Numbered from the stretch's first letter, positions 1-9,124 are shown. The stretch: 64,000 nt of DNA from Pseudomonas sp. AN-1 (GCF_034057115.1 NZ_CP139195.1:1054001-1118000), one strand, 5' to 3'. Translations and numbers: made by a program. Notes: a model not told the origin generated them from the letters alone.

Positions 1-99
1 ATGGGCTACCTGAACGTGCAGTCGATCGCCGGCGGCTTCGACGCCTGGAGCGCGGCCGGCAAGGCGGTGGTGACGCCGAGTCTGCCGGTGTTCGACTGA
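1..99 (+). CDS. Rhodanese-domain protein, C-terminal end only
   Basis: The window opens inside this gene; the last 32 codons are visible and end in TGA. The peptide contains the ending typical of rhodanese sulfurtransferase domains (GGFDAWSAAGKAV, the usual GG-x-x-x-W-x-x-x-G pattern). The catalytic Cys loop would lie upstream and is not visible. The next gene encodes a DUF2892 membrane protein; in E. coli YgaP these two domains form one polypeptide, so the pair looks like a split YgaP. Partner and substrate cannot be told from this fragment. The first codon in the window happens to be ATG but is not the start. Confidence 0.75.
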   Translation: MGYLNVQSIAGGFDAWSAAGKAVVTPSLPVFD

Positions 100-145
100 A
101 CCGAGCGCACGGCATCCCATCCCGCAACCCGAGAGGCAATACATC

Positions 146-334
146 ATGCAGAAGAACGTTGGCGGTATCGACAAGATCGCCCGCATCGTGGTGGGCATAG
201 CGCTGATCGTCTGGGCCATCGCCGGCGGCCCGGTGTGGGCGTGGATCGGCATCCTGCCGCTGGCCACCGGCCTGCTCAACTGGTGCCCGGCCTACAGCCT
301 GCTCGGCATCAAGACCTGCCCGCTGAAGAAGTGA
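146..334 (+). CDS. DUF2892 (YgaP-like) inner-membrane protein
   Basis: A 62-residue protein consisting mostly of two hydrophobic helices (about residues 12-28 and 30-48), with the family's N-terminal N-x-G-x-x-D-x-x-x-R pattern (NVGGIDKIARIVVG) and a C-terminal 'LLGIKTCP' segment carrying cysteine. A GAGAGG sequence sits about 10 nt before the ATG. It follows the rhodanese gene by 46 nt, so co-transcription is likely. DUF2892 proteins are membrane anchors or dimerising helices often linked to sulfurtransferase domains; no enzymatic activity of its own is visible. Confidence 0.8.
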   Translation: MQKNVGGIDKIARIVVGIALIVWAIAGGPVWAWIGILPLATGLLNWCPAYSLLGIKTCPLKK

Positions 335-557
335 CGGCCCGCCCCCGGCCACGTGGCTGCAGGGCTCGCCGGCCGGCCCGGGACAGGCTCGGGGCTCGCT
401 GCAGGGGGTGCACCGCGCGCGGATGAACTATGGTTGCTCTGCAACCCGCGGCTGGGCCGTCCCGACCTGGAGCGAGCCGCGGGCGGCGGGAACGCTGCCG
501 GCCAGGCCTGCAACACCCGCCGACGAAGCCGACGACGATCCCTCGGGGGGGCACGAC

Positions 558-1100
558 ATGAAGGAACTACTGGTGGAGCTGATCACCCTGATCAGCTCGG
601 GCAGCATGGGAAACGACGACATCCAGCGGATCGCCGACGAGGCAGCCCAGGCCTATGCCGATCCGCCGGCCTTCCTCGCCGCCCATCCGGAGAGCGGTTA
701 CGAGGACGGCTGCCCGATCCCGCCGGGGGAATGGGTACTGCTCGGCAGTCTGCCGGATAGCGTGCTGTTCCAGGCCAAGCAGGCCGACGAGTTGCTCCAG
801 CAGGTGATCGACTCGTTCGGCACGTCGTCGCCCTTCCCGTTCGAGGCTGGCGATCTTGCCGGGGAGGATCTGCTGACCGCCCTGCAGCGCATCCAGGTGG
901 CGCTGAGCGACCTGTATCCGGAAACGGAAGGCTACGAACTGGTCGACTTCGGCGAACCGTTGGATGGCGGACTGCAGATGGTGCTGATCTACACCCGCGA
1001 CCTGCCGCGGCTGCTGGAGTTGTCGATGGAAATCGGCATCTATGCGGCGCCGGCCTACGAGAGCCGGCTGACCGCGCTGGGCGACGGCGAGGACGGCTGA
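558..1100 (+). CDS. Conserved hypothetical protein, 180 aa, acidic, soluble
   Basis: The start is placed at ATG 558 because a GGGGGG run lies 5-10 nt upstream and the protein-like sequence begins there (MKELLVELITLISSGSMG); the frame is open upstream to 408 but that part is low-complexity Arg/Ala/Pro. The protein has no signal peptide or membrane segment and is acidic. I do not recognise a domain. It is convergent with the next gene, with a 36-nt hairpin between them. Confidence 0.65.
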   Translation: MKELLVELITLISSGSMGNDDIQRIADEAAQAYADPPAFLAAHPESGYEDGCPIPPGEWVLLGSLPDSVLFQAKQADELLQQVIDSFGTSSPFPFEAGDLAGEDLLTALQRIQVALSDLYPETEGYELVDFGEPLDGGLQMVLIYTRDLPRLLELSMEIGIYAAPAYESRLTALGDGEDG

Positions 1101-1107
1101 GCGGCAA

Positions 1108-1143
1108 GCGGGAAACCAGCAACGACCTGCGCGGGTTTCCCGC
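1108..1143. terminator. Hairpin between convergent genes
   Basis: A 10-bp perfect stem (GCGGGAAACC at 1108-1117, GGTTTCCCGC at 1134-1143) with a 16-nt loop lies between two convergent genes. It lacks a clear T tract, so it may be a bidirectional transcription stop of modest strength. Confidence 0.5.
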
Positions 1144-1180
1144 CCATCCAGCCAGTGGCGGCCCCACGGGGCCCGCCCCC

Positions 1181-1510
1181 TCAGTAGACGTAGTCGCTTT
1201 CGCTGCTCAGCTCGCGAAAAGCGCCATAGTGAACCTCGTCGCTGAACATCAGCTCCCCGCTCACCTCCGTGGGCAGCTCGTCGGCGGGACAGAATCCGTC
1301 GTTGCAGGCCGCATCCACGACCCAGCAGCCACGGATGAAGCTCACCTCGTAGCCATCGCGACGCAGCGCTCCCTCGGCCCGCTCCAGTGCCTCGCGCAGG
1401 GTGTTGGCAGCGGCATAGACATTGACATGGCAGCTGACGAAATCCCGTGCCTGGCCGCTGGCCGGCGACGGTCGTACTTCGGCCCCCACGCAGAACAGAT
1501 GATTCTTCAT
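1181..1510 (-). CDS. Hypothetical protein, 109 aa
   Basis: Start at 1510 is supported by GAGGAG seven bases upstream; an ATG 15 nt further out has no ribosome-binding site. The protein begins MKNHLFCVGAEVRP, has no signal peptide, and contains three cysteines in its central and C-terminal part (SCHVNVYAAANTL, GCWVVDAACNDGFC). It ends in an acidic tail. The fold looks like a small alpha/beta domain but I do not recognise the family. It is transcribed toward the upstream hypothetical gene and lies downstream of ahpF on the same strand, separated by ahpF's terminator. Confidence 0.65.
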   Translation of the reverse strand: MKNHLFCVGAEVRPSPASGQARDFVSCHVNVYAAANTLREALERAEGALRRDGYEVSFIRGCWVVDAACNDGFCPADELPTEVSGELMFSDEVHYGAFRELSSESDYVY

Positions 1511-1635
1511 TGCGGTTCTCCTCAATGACTTCGCTTGTCGACAGCCCCCGCAACGGGGTGGCAGGGAAGAACATCACTGCAAGCATGGCACACGGACGCC
1601 GCTCGGGCATCGGGTTGCCGCGCCAGCCGCCGCCA

Positions 1636-1675
1636 CACAAAAAACGCCCGCCCCGGTCTGGCCGGAGCGGGCGTT
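1636..1675 (-). terminator. Intrinsic terminator of ahpF
   Basis: On the minus strand a GC-rich stem (AACGCCCGC at 1643-1651 pairing with GCGGGCGTT at 1667-1675) is followed by a run of Ts (complement of the A tract at 1639-1644). It is 16 nt downstream of the ahpF stop. Confidence 0.8.
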
Positions 1676-1691
1676 CTGGGGTGCCTGGCGA

Positions 1692-3248
1692 TCAGCCCTG
1701 GCGGATCAGGTGGTCGAAGGCGCTCAGCGAAGCCTTGGCGCCCTCCCCCACGGCGATGACGATCTGCTTGTACGGCACGGTGGTCACGTCGCCGGCGGCG
1801 AACACGCCGGGGATGTTGGTCTGGCCCTTGGCGTCGACGATGATCTCGCCGAAGCGGGTCAGCTCCACGGTGCCCTTCAGCCAGTCGCTGTTGGGCAGCA
1901 GGCCGATCTGCACGAAGATGCCCTCCAGCTCGACCTCGTGCACCGCGTCGTCGTGGCGGTCCTTGTAGATCAGGCCGTTGACCTTCTGGCCGTCGCCGGT
2001 CACCTCGGTGGTCTGCGCCATGGTGATCACGCTCACGTTGGGCAGGCTGTGCAGCTTCTTCTGCAGCACCGCATCGGCGCGCAGCTGCTCGCCGAACTCC
2101 AGCAGGGTCACGTGGGCGACGATGCCGGCCAGGTCGATGGCCGCCTCGACGCCGGAGTTGCCGCCGCCGATCACCGCCACGCGCTTGCCCTTGAACAGCG
2201 GGCCGTCGCAGTGCGGGCAGTAGGCCACGCCGCGGCCGCGGTATTCCTGCTCGCCCGGCACGTTCATCTCGCGCCAGCGCGCGCCGGTGGCGAGGATCAC
2301 CGTCTTCGCTTTCAGCTCGCCGCCGTTGTCGAACTGCACGGTGTGCAGGCCATCGCCGGTCTCGGCCGGGATCAGCTTGCTGGCGCGCTGCAGGTTGATG
2401 ATGTCGACCTCGTACTGGCGCACGTGCTCTTCCAGCGCGCGGGCCAGTTTCGGGCCTTCGGTCTCCGGCACCGAGATGAAGTTCTCGATGGCCATGGTGT
2501 CCATCACCTGGCCGCCGAAGCGCTCGGCGGCGACGCCGGTGCGGATGCCCTTGCGCGCGGCGTAGATGGCCGCCGCGGCGCCGGCCGGGCCGCCGCCGAC
2601 CACCAGCACGTCGAAGGCGGTCTTCGCGTTGAGCTTGTCGGCCTCGCGGGCGCCGCTGTTGGTATCCAGCTTGGCGAGGATCTCCTCGACGCCCATGCGG
2701 CCGTTGCCGAACGGCTCGCCGTTGAGGTAGATGCTCGGCACCGCCATGATCTGGCGCCGCTCCACCTCGTCCTGGAACAGCGCGCCGTCGATGGCCACGT
2801 GCTTGATGTTGGGGTTGAGCACCGCCATCAGGTTGAGCGCCTGCACCACGTCCGGGCAGTTGTGGCAGGACAGCGAGAAGTAGGTCTCGAAGCGGAACTC
2901 GCCCTCGATGCCCTTGATCTGCGCGATCACCTCGTCGGAGACCTTCGGCGGGTAGCCGCCCACCTGCAGCAGGGCCAGCACCAGCGAGGTGAACTCGTGG
3001 CCCATGGGCAGGCCGGCGAAGCGCGGGCCGATCTCCACGCCGTCGCGGCGGAAGCCGAACGAGGGCTTGCGGGCGTCGGTGCCGGTGGTGTTCAGGGTGA
3101 TCTTGTCGCTCAGGCCGTTGATGTCGTTGAGCAGCGAAACCATCTCGTCGGACTTCTCGCTGTCGTCCAGGGAAGCGACGATCTCGTACGGCTCGGTGAC
3201 TTTCTCGAGGTAGGCTTGCAACTGGGCTTTCAGGTTGGCGTCCAACAT
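1692..3248 (-). CDS. ahpF: Alkyl hydroperoxide reductase subunit F
   Basis: The 518-residue length matches AhpF, the flavoprotein that passes electrons from NADH through FAD and two disulfides to the peroxiredoxin AhpC. Visible features in order: the N-terminal tandem thioredoxin-like domain with the S-C-H-N-C redox centre (Cys128/Cys131), the FAD-binding [12 protein letters not shown] loop near residue 215, the CPHC active site near residues 344-347, the NAD-binding VIGGGNSG loop, and the C-terminal AAGDVTT flavin motif. In most pseudomonads ahpC lies directly upstream of ahpF; here the upstream region is 268 nt and then a divergent nuclease gene, so ahpC must be elsewhere. A terminator follows the gene. 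Confidence 0.97.
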   Translation of the reverse strand: MLDANLKAQLQAYLEKVTEPYEIVASLDDSEKSDEMVSLLNDINGLSDKITLNTTGTDARKPSFGFRRDGVEIGPRFAGLPMGHEFTSLVLALLQVGGYPPKVSDEVIAQIKGIEGEFRFETYFSLSCHNCPDVVQALNLMAVLNPNIKHVAIDGALFQDEVERRQIMAVPSIYLNGEPFGNGRMGVEEILAKLDTNSGAREADKLNAKTAFDVLVVGGGPAGAAAAIYAARKGIRTGVAAERFGGQVMDTMAIENFISVPETEGPKLARALEEHVRQYEVDIINLQRASKLIPAETGDGLHTVQFDNGGELKAKTVILATGARWREMNVPGEQEYRGRGVAYCPHCDGPLFKGKRVAVIGGGNSGVEAAIDLAGIVAHVTLLEFGEQLRADAVLQKKLHSLPNVSVITMAQTTEVTGDGQKVNGLIYKDRHDDAVHEVELEGIFVQIGLLPNSDWLKGTVELTRFGEIIVDAKGQTNIPGVFAAGDVTTVPYKQIVIAVGEGAKASLSAFDHLIRQG

Positions 3249-3517
3249 ATGGCGATGTTCCTCTGCAAATCGGGGTTGATCTGTTTCAGATTAGGGGAGA
3301 TGCCTGCCGTGGAAATTGCCCGTGGTCAGTGTTCGGCGTGTCTGTCGACGCTGTCGGGGCTTGGCTGGCTGCCTGGAGTGAATCCTACGCCTCACCGGGC
3401 CTCGATCCCATTTGATTGAATCAAGTAGTTCGATTGAAGCTGCCTATCGATACCCGGCGCAGGGAAATCCGACGCGCAGCATTGACAATGCTGGATGCCT
3501 ATACAGATCATCCGGCC

Positions 3518-5158
3518 ATGTCAGTGCCACTACCTCCCGAACTCTATTACCTCGGCAACTTCCGCACTGCGCTCGCCTGGGTAGACGAGCGCCATGCCGA
3601 TCTGCTGTCCGACGAAGAGTCCCGCTTCATCGCCCGCTTCGCCGAACTGGCCGTACCGGCACAGGCGCTGCTGGTGCGCATGGTCATGCGCAAGGGCAGC
3701 CACTTCCGCGCCAGCAAGCTGCGATACGACGAGATCGGCGATATCGCGGCGGCTGCCCGGCCGCTCCTCGAACTGGGCTGGCTGAGCGAGCGGGCACCGC
3801 TGGAGGCCGCCGCAGTCGCCGCCCTGCTGCGCAAGGACGAGTTGCTCGCCCACCTGCCGCTGGCCGACCGCCGCGCCAGCCAGAAGAAGGCCGAGCTGGA
3901 GGCGCAGCTGCTGGCGCTGGAGCTGCCGGCGCAGCCGTTCGCCGCCTGGTGCCCGAACCTCGACGAGCGCCTGTACAGCCTGCAGGTCGGCGAGCTGTGC
4001 GACCGCCTGCGCCTGCTGTTCTTCGGCAACCTGAGCCAGGACTGGTCGGAGTTCGTCCTCGCCGACCTCGGCATCTACCGCTACGAACCGGTGGCGATCG
4101 CCCCGGAATCGCGCGGCTTCCGCTGCCGGGAGGACGTCGACGACTACCTGTTCCTGCGTGCGCGGCGCGAGCGCTTCGAGGCCGGCGAGCCCGTCGCGGA
4201 TCTGCTGGAAGGACTGCTCGACTTCGCCAGCGCCAATCCCTACCTGCAGTCGCGCCATGCCCGGCTGCTGTTCAGGCTGGCCCAGCAGCTGGAGAAGGAC
4301 GGCGAGGCCGAGGCGGCGCTGGCCCTCTACCGGCGCAGCGCCCACGGCGAGGCGCGCTGGCGGCAGATCCGCGTGCTGGAGAAGCTCGAACGCCACAGCG
4401 AGGCCCATGCGCTGGCCGTGCAGCTGAGCGCCAGCCCCGGCAGCGACGAGGAAGCCCAGCGCCTTGAGCGGGCGCTGCCGCGCCTTTCGCGCAGGCTCGG
4501 CCTGCCCGCCCCCGCACGCCGCGCCGCCGTCGCCGAATGCCGCAGCGAGCTGGTGCTGCCGCGCCCGGCGCACGGCAGCGTCGAGCACGCGGTGCGCGAG
4601 CACCTGCACCGCGAACAGGCGCCGGTGCACTACGTGGAGAACACCCTGCTGTGCAGCCTGTTCGGCCTGCTGTGCTGGGAGGCGATCTTCGCGCCGCTGC
4701 CGGGGGCCTTCTTCCATCCGTTCCACAGCGGGCCGGTCGACCTGTACGGCAGCGACTTCCACGAGCGGCGCCGGGCGCTGTTCGACGCCTGCCTGGCGCG
4801 TCTGGACGACGGCAGCTACCGGGCGCACGTGCGCCTGCTGCATCGCACCAAGTTCGGCACCCAGTCGCCCTTCGTGTTCTGGAACCTGCTCGACGAGGCG
4901 CTGCTCGAACTGGCGCTGGCCTGCATCCCCGCCGCGCACCTGCGCGCCTGCTGCGAGCGCCTGCTGCGCGACCTCAGGGCCAACCGCGCCGGCATGCCCG
5001 ATCTGATCCAGTTCCACCCCGCCGAGCGCCACTACCGACTGATCGAGGTGAAGGGCCCGGGCGACCGCCTGCAGGACAATCAGAAGCGCTGGCTGGCCTT
5101 CGCCGCCGAGCACGGCATCCCGGTCGAGGTCTGCTACGTGAGCTGGGCCGAGGCATGA
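3518..5158 (+). CDS. FAN1-like structure-specific nuclease (VRR-NUC domain)
   Basis: A 546-residue protein resembling P. aeruginosa FAN1 (PaFAN1), a nuclease acting on 5' flaps and interstrand crosslinks. The N-terminal part starts with a 'LYYLGNFR' segment typical of bacterial FAN1 and is followed by helical SAP- and TPR-like regions. The C-terminal VRR-NUC domain carries the PD-(D/E)XK signature: Pro-Asp495, then Glu510-Val-Lys512 in 'IEVKGPGD' and a following QDNQ. Start: the frame is open to a TTG at 3416, with other ATGs at 3488 and 3518; 3518 (MSVPLPPELYYLGNF) best matches family N-termini, but its ribosome-binding site is weak. It overlaps the helicase gene by 4 nt (ATGA), indicating translational coupling in one repair operon. 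Confidence 0.88.
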   Translation: MSVPLPPELYYLGNFRTALAWVDERHADLLSDEESRFIARFAELAVPAQALLVRMVMRKGSHFRASKLRYDEIGDIAAAARPLLELGWLSERAPLEAAAVAALLRKDELLAHLPLADRRASQKKAELEAQLLALELPAQPFAAWCPNLDERLYSLQVGELCDRLRLLFFGNLSQDWSEFVLADLGIYRYEPVAIAPESRGFRCREDVDDYLFLRARRERFEAGEPVADLLEGLLDFASANPYLQSRHARLLFRLAQQLEKDGEAEAALALYRRSAHGEARWRQIRVLEKLERHSEAHALAVQLSASPGSDEEAQRLERALPRLSRRLGLPAPARRAAVAECRSELVLPRPAHGSVEHAVREHLHREQAPVHYVENTLLCSLFGLLCWEAIFAPLPGAFFHPFHSGPVDLYGSDFHERRRALFDACLARLDDGSYRAHVRLLHRTKFGTQSPFVFWNLLDEALLELALACIPAAHLRACCERLLRDLRANRAGMPDLIQFHPAERHYRLIEVKGPGDRLQDNQKRWLAFAAEHGIPVEVCYVSWAEA

Positions 5159-7428
5159 GCTACGCCATCGCCGTGCGCGCGCTGTGCGAGTTCACCGCCA
5201 AGGCCGGCGATCTCGACCTGCGCTTCACCCCCTCGCCCAGCGCCCAGGAAGGCATCGCCGGGCACCAGACGGTAGTGAGCCGGCGCGGCCCGCACTACCA
5301 GGCCGAGCTGCCGCTGGCCGGAACCTGGCAGAGCCTCATGGTCAGCGGCCGCGCCGACGGCTACGACCCGGCGCAGAACCTGCTGGAAGAGATCAAGACC
5401 CACCGCGGCGACGTGGCACGCATCCCCGACAACCACCGCCAGCTGCACTGGGCGCAGGCCAAGGTGTATGGCTGGCTGCTCTGCCAGAACCGCGGCCTCG
5501 CGGAGATCGAGCTGGCGCTGGTGTATTTCAACGTGCTGACCCAGGAGGAAACGGTGCTGCGCGAGCGCTTCGCGGCGGCCGAGCTGGAAGCCTTCTTCGC
5601 CCTGCAGTGCCGGCGCTTCATCGCCTGGGCAGAGCAGGAAGAGGCGCACCGCACGGCGCGCGACGCCAGCCTGGAACGGCTGCGCTTCCCCTGGCCCGAG
5701 TTCCGCCGCGGCCAGCGCCAGCTGGCCGAAGCCGTCTACCGCGCCACCCGCGACGGCCAGACGCTGATGGCGCAGGCCACCACCGGCATCGGCAAGACCC
5801 TCGCCACCCTGTTCCCGCAGCTCAAGGCCTTCCCCGGACAAAAGCTCGACCGCCTGTTCTTCCTCACCGCCAAGACCCCCGGCCGGCGCCTGGCCCTGGA
5901 TGCGCTGGCCAGCCTGCGCCAGCAGGAAGACGACCTGCCGCTGCGCGTGCTCGAGCACGTGGCGCGCGACAAGGCCTGCGAGCATCCGGACAGGAGCTGC
6001 CACGGTGAGTCCTGCCCGCTGGCCAGGGGCTTCTACGACCGCCTGCCCGCCGCGCGGCTGGCGGCGCTCGGGCGGCGCTGGCTGACCCAGGGCGAGGTGC
6101 GCGAGATCGCCCTCGCCCATCAGGTCTGCCCCTACTACCTGAGCCAGGAGCTGTGCCGCTGGGTCGACGTGGTGGTCGGCGACTACAACTACTACTTCGA
6201 CATGAGCGCCCTGCTCCACGGCCTGACCGTGCTCAACGACTGGCGGGTGACGGTGCTGGTCGACGAGGCGCACAACCTGGTGGAGCGGGCGCGCGGCATG
6301 TACACGGCGGAGCTGGACCAGCACGTGTTCATGGACATGCGCAGGTCGGCGCCGGCCAAGCTGAAGAGCCCGCTGGAGCGCGTCGGCCGCCACTGGAACC
6401 AGCTCAACCGCGACCAGGACAGCGACTACCGGATCCTGCCCAGCGTGCCGGACCTGTTCGTCGCCGCGCTGCACAAGGCCGTCTCCGCCATCACCGATCA
6501 CCTGACCGACCAGCCCGACGGCAACGACCGCGCCCTGCTGCAGTTCTACCTCGACGCCCTGCAGTTCTGCCGCCTCGCCGAGGCCTGGGGGCCGCACTCG
6601 CTGTTCGACATCAGCCGCCATGCCGGCGCGGGAACGCGCGCCCGCTCGACGCTCTGCCTGCGCAACGTGGTCCCGGCGCCTTTCCTCGCCGGGCGCTTCG
6701 CCAGCGCCCACAGCACCACGCTGTTCTCCGCCACCCTGCGTCCGGCCGATTACTACCGCGATCTGCTCGGCCTGCCGGAGCAGACCCGCTGGCTGGAGGT
6801 GGAATCGCCCTTCGCCGCCGAGCAGCTGGAGGTGAGGGTCATGCGCAACCTGTCGACCCGCTACCAGCATCGCGCGACGAGCCTGGCGCCGATCTGCCGG
6901 ATCATGGCCGAACAGTATCGGGACAGGCCGGGCAACTACCTGGCGTTCTTCAGCAGCTATGCCTACCTGCAGCAGGTGCGCGAGCTGTTCACGACGCTGC
7001 ATCCGGAGATTCCCACCAGCGCGCAGACCCGCAGCATGGACGAGGGTGAGCGCCAGGCGTTCCTCGACGGCTTCACCGAGCACTCGCGCGGCATCGGCTT
7101 CGCCGTGCTGGGTGGCGCCTTCGGCGAGGGCATCGACCTGCCCGGCCGGCGCCTGATCGGCGCCTTCATCGCCACCCTCGGCCTGCCGCAGGTCAACGCG
7201 ATCAACGAGGAGATCAAGGCGCGCATGCAGGAGATGTTCGGTCAGGCCATGGGGTACGACTACGCCTATCTGTATCCGGGGATGCAGAAGGTCGTCCAGG
7301 CCGCCGGGCGGGTCATCCGCACCACCGCAGACCGGGGCGTGGTGCATCTGCTCGATGACCGCTTCGCGCAGCCCAGGGTCCGGGAGCTGCTGCCGAGCTG
7401 GTGGCAGGTGGAGTTGGTGAGATGTTGA
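5155..7428 (+). CDS. XPD/DinG-like Fe-S DNA helicase with N-terminal nuclease-like domain
   Basis: 757 residues. An N-terminal PD-(D/E)XK-like domain is visible (GRADGYD with Asp68, then Glu79-x-Lys81 in 'EEIKTHRG'). A superfamily 2 helicase core follows: Walker A ATTGIGKT (Lys214), DEAH box beginning Asp370, 'LFSATLRP', and motif VI QAAGRVIR (Gln715). Cysteines 275, 282, 287, 325 and 334 lie between Walker A and DEAH, where XPD-type enzymes bind a 4Fe-4S cluster. The start codon overlaps the stop of the FAN1-like gene, so the two probably work together in repair of branched or crosslinked DNA. The nuclease domain could act as a RecB-like exonuclease; this is inference. It converges with the cyd operon, 22 nt away. 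Confidence 0.88.
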   Translation: MSYAIAVRALCEFTAKAGDLDLRFTPSPSAQEGIAGHQTVVSRRGPHYQAELPLAGTWQSLMVSGRADGYDPAQNLLEEIKTHRGDVARIPDNHRQLHWAQAKVYGWLLCQNRGLAEIELALVYFNVLTQEETVLRERFAAAELEAFFALQCRRFIAWAEQEEAHRTARDASLERLRFPWPEFRRGQRQLAEAVYRATRDGQTLMAQATTGIGKTLATLFPQLKAFPGQKLDRLFFLTAKTPGRRLALDALASLRQQEDDLPLRVLEHVARDKACEHPDRSCHGESCPLARGFYDRLPAARLAALGRRWLTQGEVREIALAHQVCPYYLSQELCRWVDVVVGDYNYYFDMSALLHGLTVLNDWRVTVLVDEAHNLVERARGMYTAELDQHVFMDMRRSAPAKLKSPLERVGRHWNQLNRDQDSDYRILPSVPDLFVAALHKAVSAITDHLTDQPDGNDRALLQFYLDALQFCRLAEAWGPHSLFDISRHAGAGTRARSTLCLRNVVPAPFLAGRFASAHSTTLFSATLRPADYYRDLLGLPEQTRWLEVESPFAAEQLEVRVMRNLSTRYQHRATSLAPICRIMAEQYRDRPGNYLAFFSSYAYLQQVRELFTTLHPEIPTSAQTRSMDEGERQAFLDGFTEHSRGIGFAVLGGAFGEGIDLPGRRLIGAFIATLGLPQVNAINEEIKARMQEMFGQAMGYDYAYLYPGMQKVVQAAGRVIRTTADRGVVHLLDDRFAQPRVRELLPSWWQVELVRC

Positions 7429-7450
7429 ATGCCGGGGCGCGAGGCGGTGC

Positions 7451-7750
7451 TCAACCCTGCGCCTGCCAGAGAATCGCGTAACCCAGGCCCATCAGCAGCC
7501 AGCCGCCCAGCGGATGGAAGATGCTGCGCCACAGCCGGCTGTACGGATCGAAGCCGACGCCGTGGATGAAGCCGCTGGAAATCCCCCACATCACCAGCAT
7601 CAGCAGGCCGTGGCTGTAGCGGCCCTCGGCGTCGAGCATGGCGGCGGGATGGATCAGCAGCACCAGCGCCAGCGGTGCTGCCAGCAGCAGGGAGCCGGCG
7701 CGGCTGATGCCGCGCTGCAGCCAGGGACAGGGCTCAGCGGTCACCCGCAT
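7451..7750 (-). CDS. YbgE-like cyd operon membrane protein
   Basis: 99 residues with three hydrophobic helices (about 18-36, 47-62, 82-97) and the 'SGFIHGVGFDP' segment typical of the cyd operon YbgE family. The start at 7750 lies inside the end of cydX (17-nt overlap), indicating coupled translation. It is the last gene of the cytochrome bd operon. YbgE's exact role is not established; it is usually found with CydX. Confidence 0.75.
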   Translation of the reverse strand: MRVTAEPCPWLQRGISRAGSLLLAAPLALVLLIHPAAMLDAEGRYSHGLLMLVMWGISSGFIHGVGFDPYSRLWRSIFHPLGGWLLMGLGYAILWQAQG

Positions 7751-7850
7751 CGCCCTCGTCGAGGTTCTGGGTGGTTTCCAGCCACAGGGCATTGATGATG
7801 CCGAAGCTGCACGCCAGCAGCACGCCGAGGATCCAGGCGAAGTACCACAT
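7734..7850 (-). CDS. cydX: Cytochrome bd oxidase small subunit CydX
   Basis: A 38-residue single-helix protein starting MWYFAWILGVLLAC, the hallmark of CydX, with the conserved 'INALWLE' end of the helix followed by a charged tail. CydX stabilises the haem b/d centres of the CydAB oxidase. AGGAGAA lies about 8 nt before the ATG. It is separated from cydB by 119 nt holding a REP-like inverted repeat, more than is usual within this operon. Confidence 0.93.
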   Translation of the reverse strand: MWYFAWILGVLLACSFGIINALWLETTQNLDEGDAGDR

Positions 7851-7886
7851 CTGTCGTTCTCCTTGGCCCAGGTGGGCACTGATCGA

Positions 7887-7948
7887 GTAGGGTGCGCCGT
7901 GTGCACCGGAAAACCACCGTGGCCCATGGTGCGCATGGCGCACCCTAC
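7887..7948. repeat. REP-like inverted repeat between cydB and cydX
   Basis: Two 21-nt arms (7887-7907 and 7928-7948) form an inverted repeat with two mismatches around a 20-nt loop. The arms begin GTAGGGTGCGCC, a motif I recognise from repeated intergenic elements in several Pseudomonas genomes. It sits between cydB and cydX inside the operon and may modulate mRNA stability or partly terminate transcription. Confidence 0.8.
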
Positions 7949-7969
7949 GCTCGGCCACGGTTCGCGGCC

Positions 7970-9112
7970 TCAGTAAAGACCGTGCGGGTTGCTCTCGATG
8001 GTCTGGTCGGTCAACCGGCCCCACATGCGGGTGTAGCACCACAGGGTGTAGAGCAGGATCAGCGGCACGAAGATGCCCGCCACCACCAGCATGATGCCCA
8101 GGGTCTTGTGGCTGGACACCGCGTCCCACACGGTCAGGCTCGACGCCGGGTCGAGGCTCGACGGGAACACGAAGGGGAACAGCGCAAAGCCCGCGGTGCA
8201 GATGGTGCCGACGATGGCCAGGCTGCTGCCGAGGAAGGCCACAAAGCCACGATTGAACAGCGCGCCGAGCAGCGCCAGCACTCCGCCGGCCAGGCCCGCC
8301 AGCGGGGCGAGGCGGGTCAGCGGGTACTGCGCGTAGTTGGCCAGCCAGCCGCTGTTGTCCAGGCTCACCTGCTTGTGCAGCGGGTTGAGCGCCGCGCCCA
8401 GGTCACTGAAGCCGCCGACCAGGCTGAAGCCCTGGATGCCCATTACCAGCCAGGTGCCGGCCGCCGCGAAGGTCAGCAGGTACACCAGCGCGCACAGCTG
8501 GGTGGCCTTGCGCGAGCGCTGGTGCAGGTCGGCGTCGGTACGCATCATCAGCCAGGCGCCGCCGTGGGTGCACAGCATGCTCAGGCTGACCATCCCGGCG
8601 AGCAGGGCGAACGGATGCAGCAGGGCGAAGAACGAACCCTCGTAGGTCGAGCGCATCAGCTCGTCGAGGCGGAACGGCAGGCCGAGGAACAGGTTGCCGA
8701 AGGCCACGCCGAACAGCAGCGCAGGCGCCGCGCCACCGACGAACAGCGCCCAGTCCCAGGCGCCGCGCCACTTCTGGTTCTCCAGCTTGCTGCGGTAGTC
8801 GAAGCCCACCGGGCGGCAGAACAGCGCGAACAGCACCAGCAGCATCGCCCAGTACAGCCCGGAGAAGGCGGTGGCGTAGACCATCGGCCAGGCGGCGAAC
8901 AGCGCGCCGCCGGCGGTGATGAACCACACCTGGTTGCCGTCCCAGTGCGGGGCGATGGTGTTGATCGCCACCCGCCGCTCGTTGTCGGTGCGGCCGACGA
9001 AGGGCATCAGCGCCATGGCGCCCATGTCGAAGCCGTCGGTAAGGGCGAAGCCGATCAGCAGCACGCCGATCAGCACCCACCAGAGGAGTTTCAGGGTTTC
9101 ATAGTCGAACAT
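7970..9112 (-). CDS. cydB: Cytochrome bd ubiquinol oxidase subunit II
   Basis: 380 residues, the usual CydB length, with nine or so hydrophobic helices and the conserved N-terminal region 'LLWWVLIGVLLIGFALTDGFDMG' split over the first helix. CydB pairs with CydA in the inner membrane to oxidise ubiquinol and reduce oxygen to water with high affinity, without pumping protons. The gene starts 12 nt after cydA and ends before the REP-like element. Confidence 0.97.
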   Translation of the reverse strand: MFDYETLKLLWWVLIGVLLIGFALTDGFDMGAMALMPFVGRTDNERRVAINTIAPHWDGNQVWFITAGGALFAAWPMVYATAFSGLYWAMLLVLFALFCRPVGFDYRSKLENQKWRGAWDWALFVGGAAPALLFGVAFGNLFLGLPFRLDELMRSTYEGSFFALLHPFALLAGMVSLSMLCTHGGAWLMMRTDADLHQRSRKATQLCALVYLLTFAAAGTWLVMGIQGFSLVGGFSDLGAALNPLHKQVSLDNSGWLANYAQYPLTRLAPLAGLAGGVLALLGALFNRGFVAFLGSSLAIVGTICTAGFALFPFVFPSSLDPASSLTVWDAVSSHKTLGIMLVVAGIFVPLILLYTLWCYTRMWGRLTDQTIESNPHGLY

Positions 9113-9124
9113 GGCGGTCTCTCC

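Noticed and set aside
408-557. N-terminal extension of the 180-residue hypothetical protein
   Set aside because: Extension is low-complexity and the ATG at 558 has a good ribosome-binding site.
3482-3510. TTGACA...TATACA as a sigma-70 promoter inside the FAN1-like start region
   Set aside because: The spacer is only 12 nt, far from the 16-18 nt needed.
7887-7948. CRISPR-like repeat
   Set aside because: Only one inverted pair, no regular spacers; it is a REP-type element. No CRISPR array or cas gene is present in the window.
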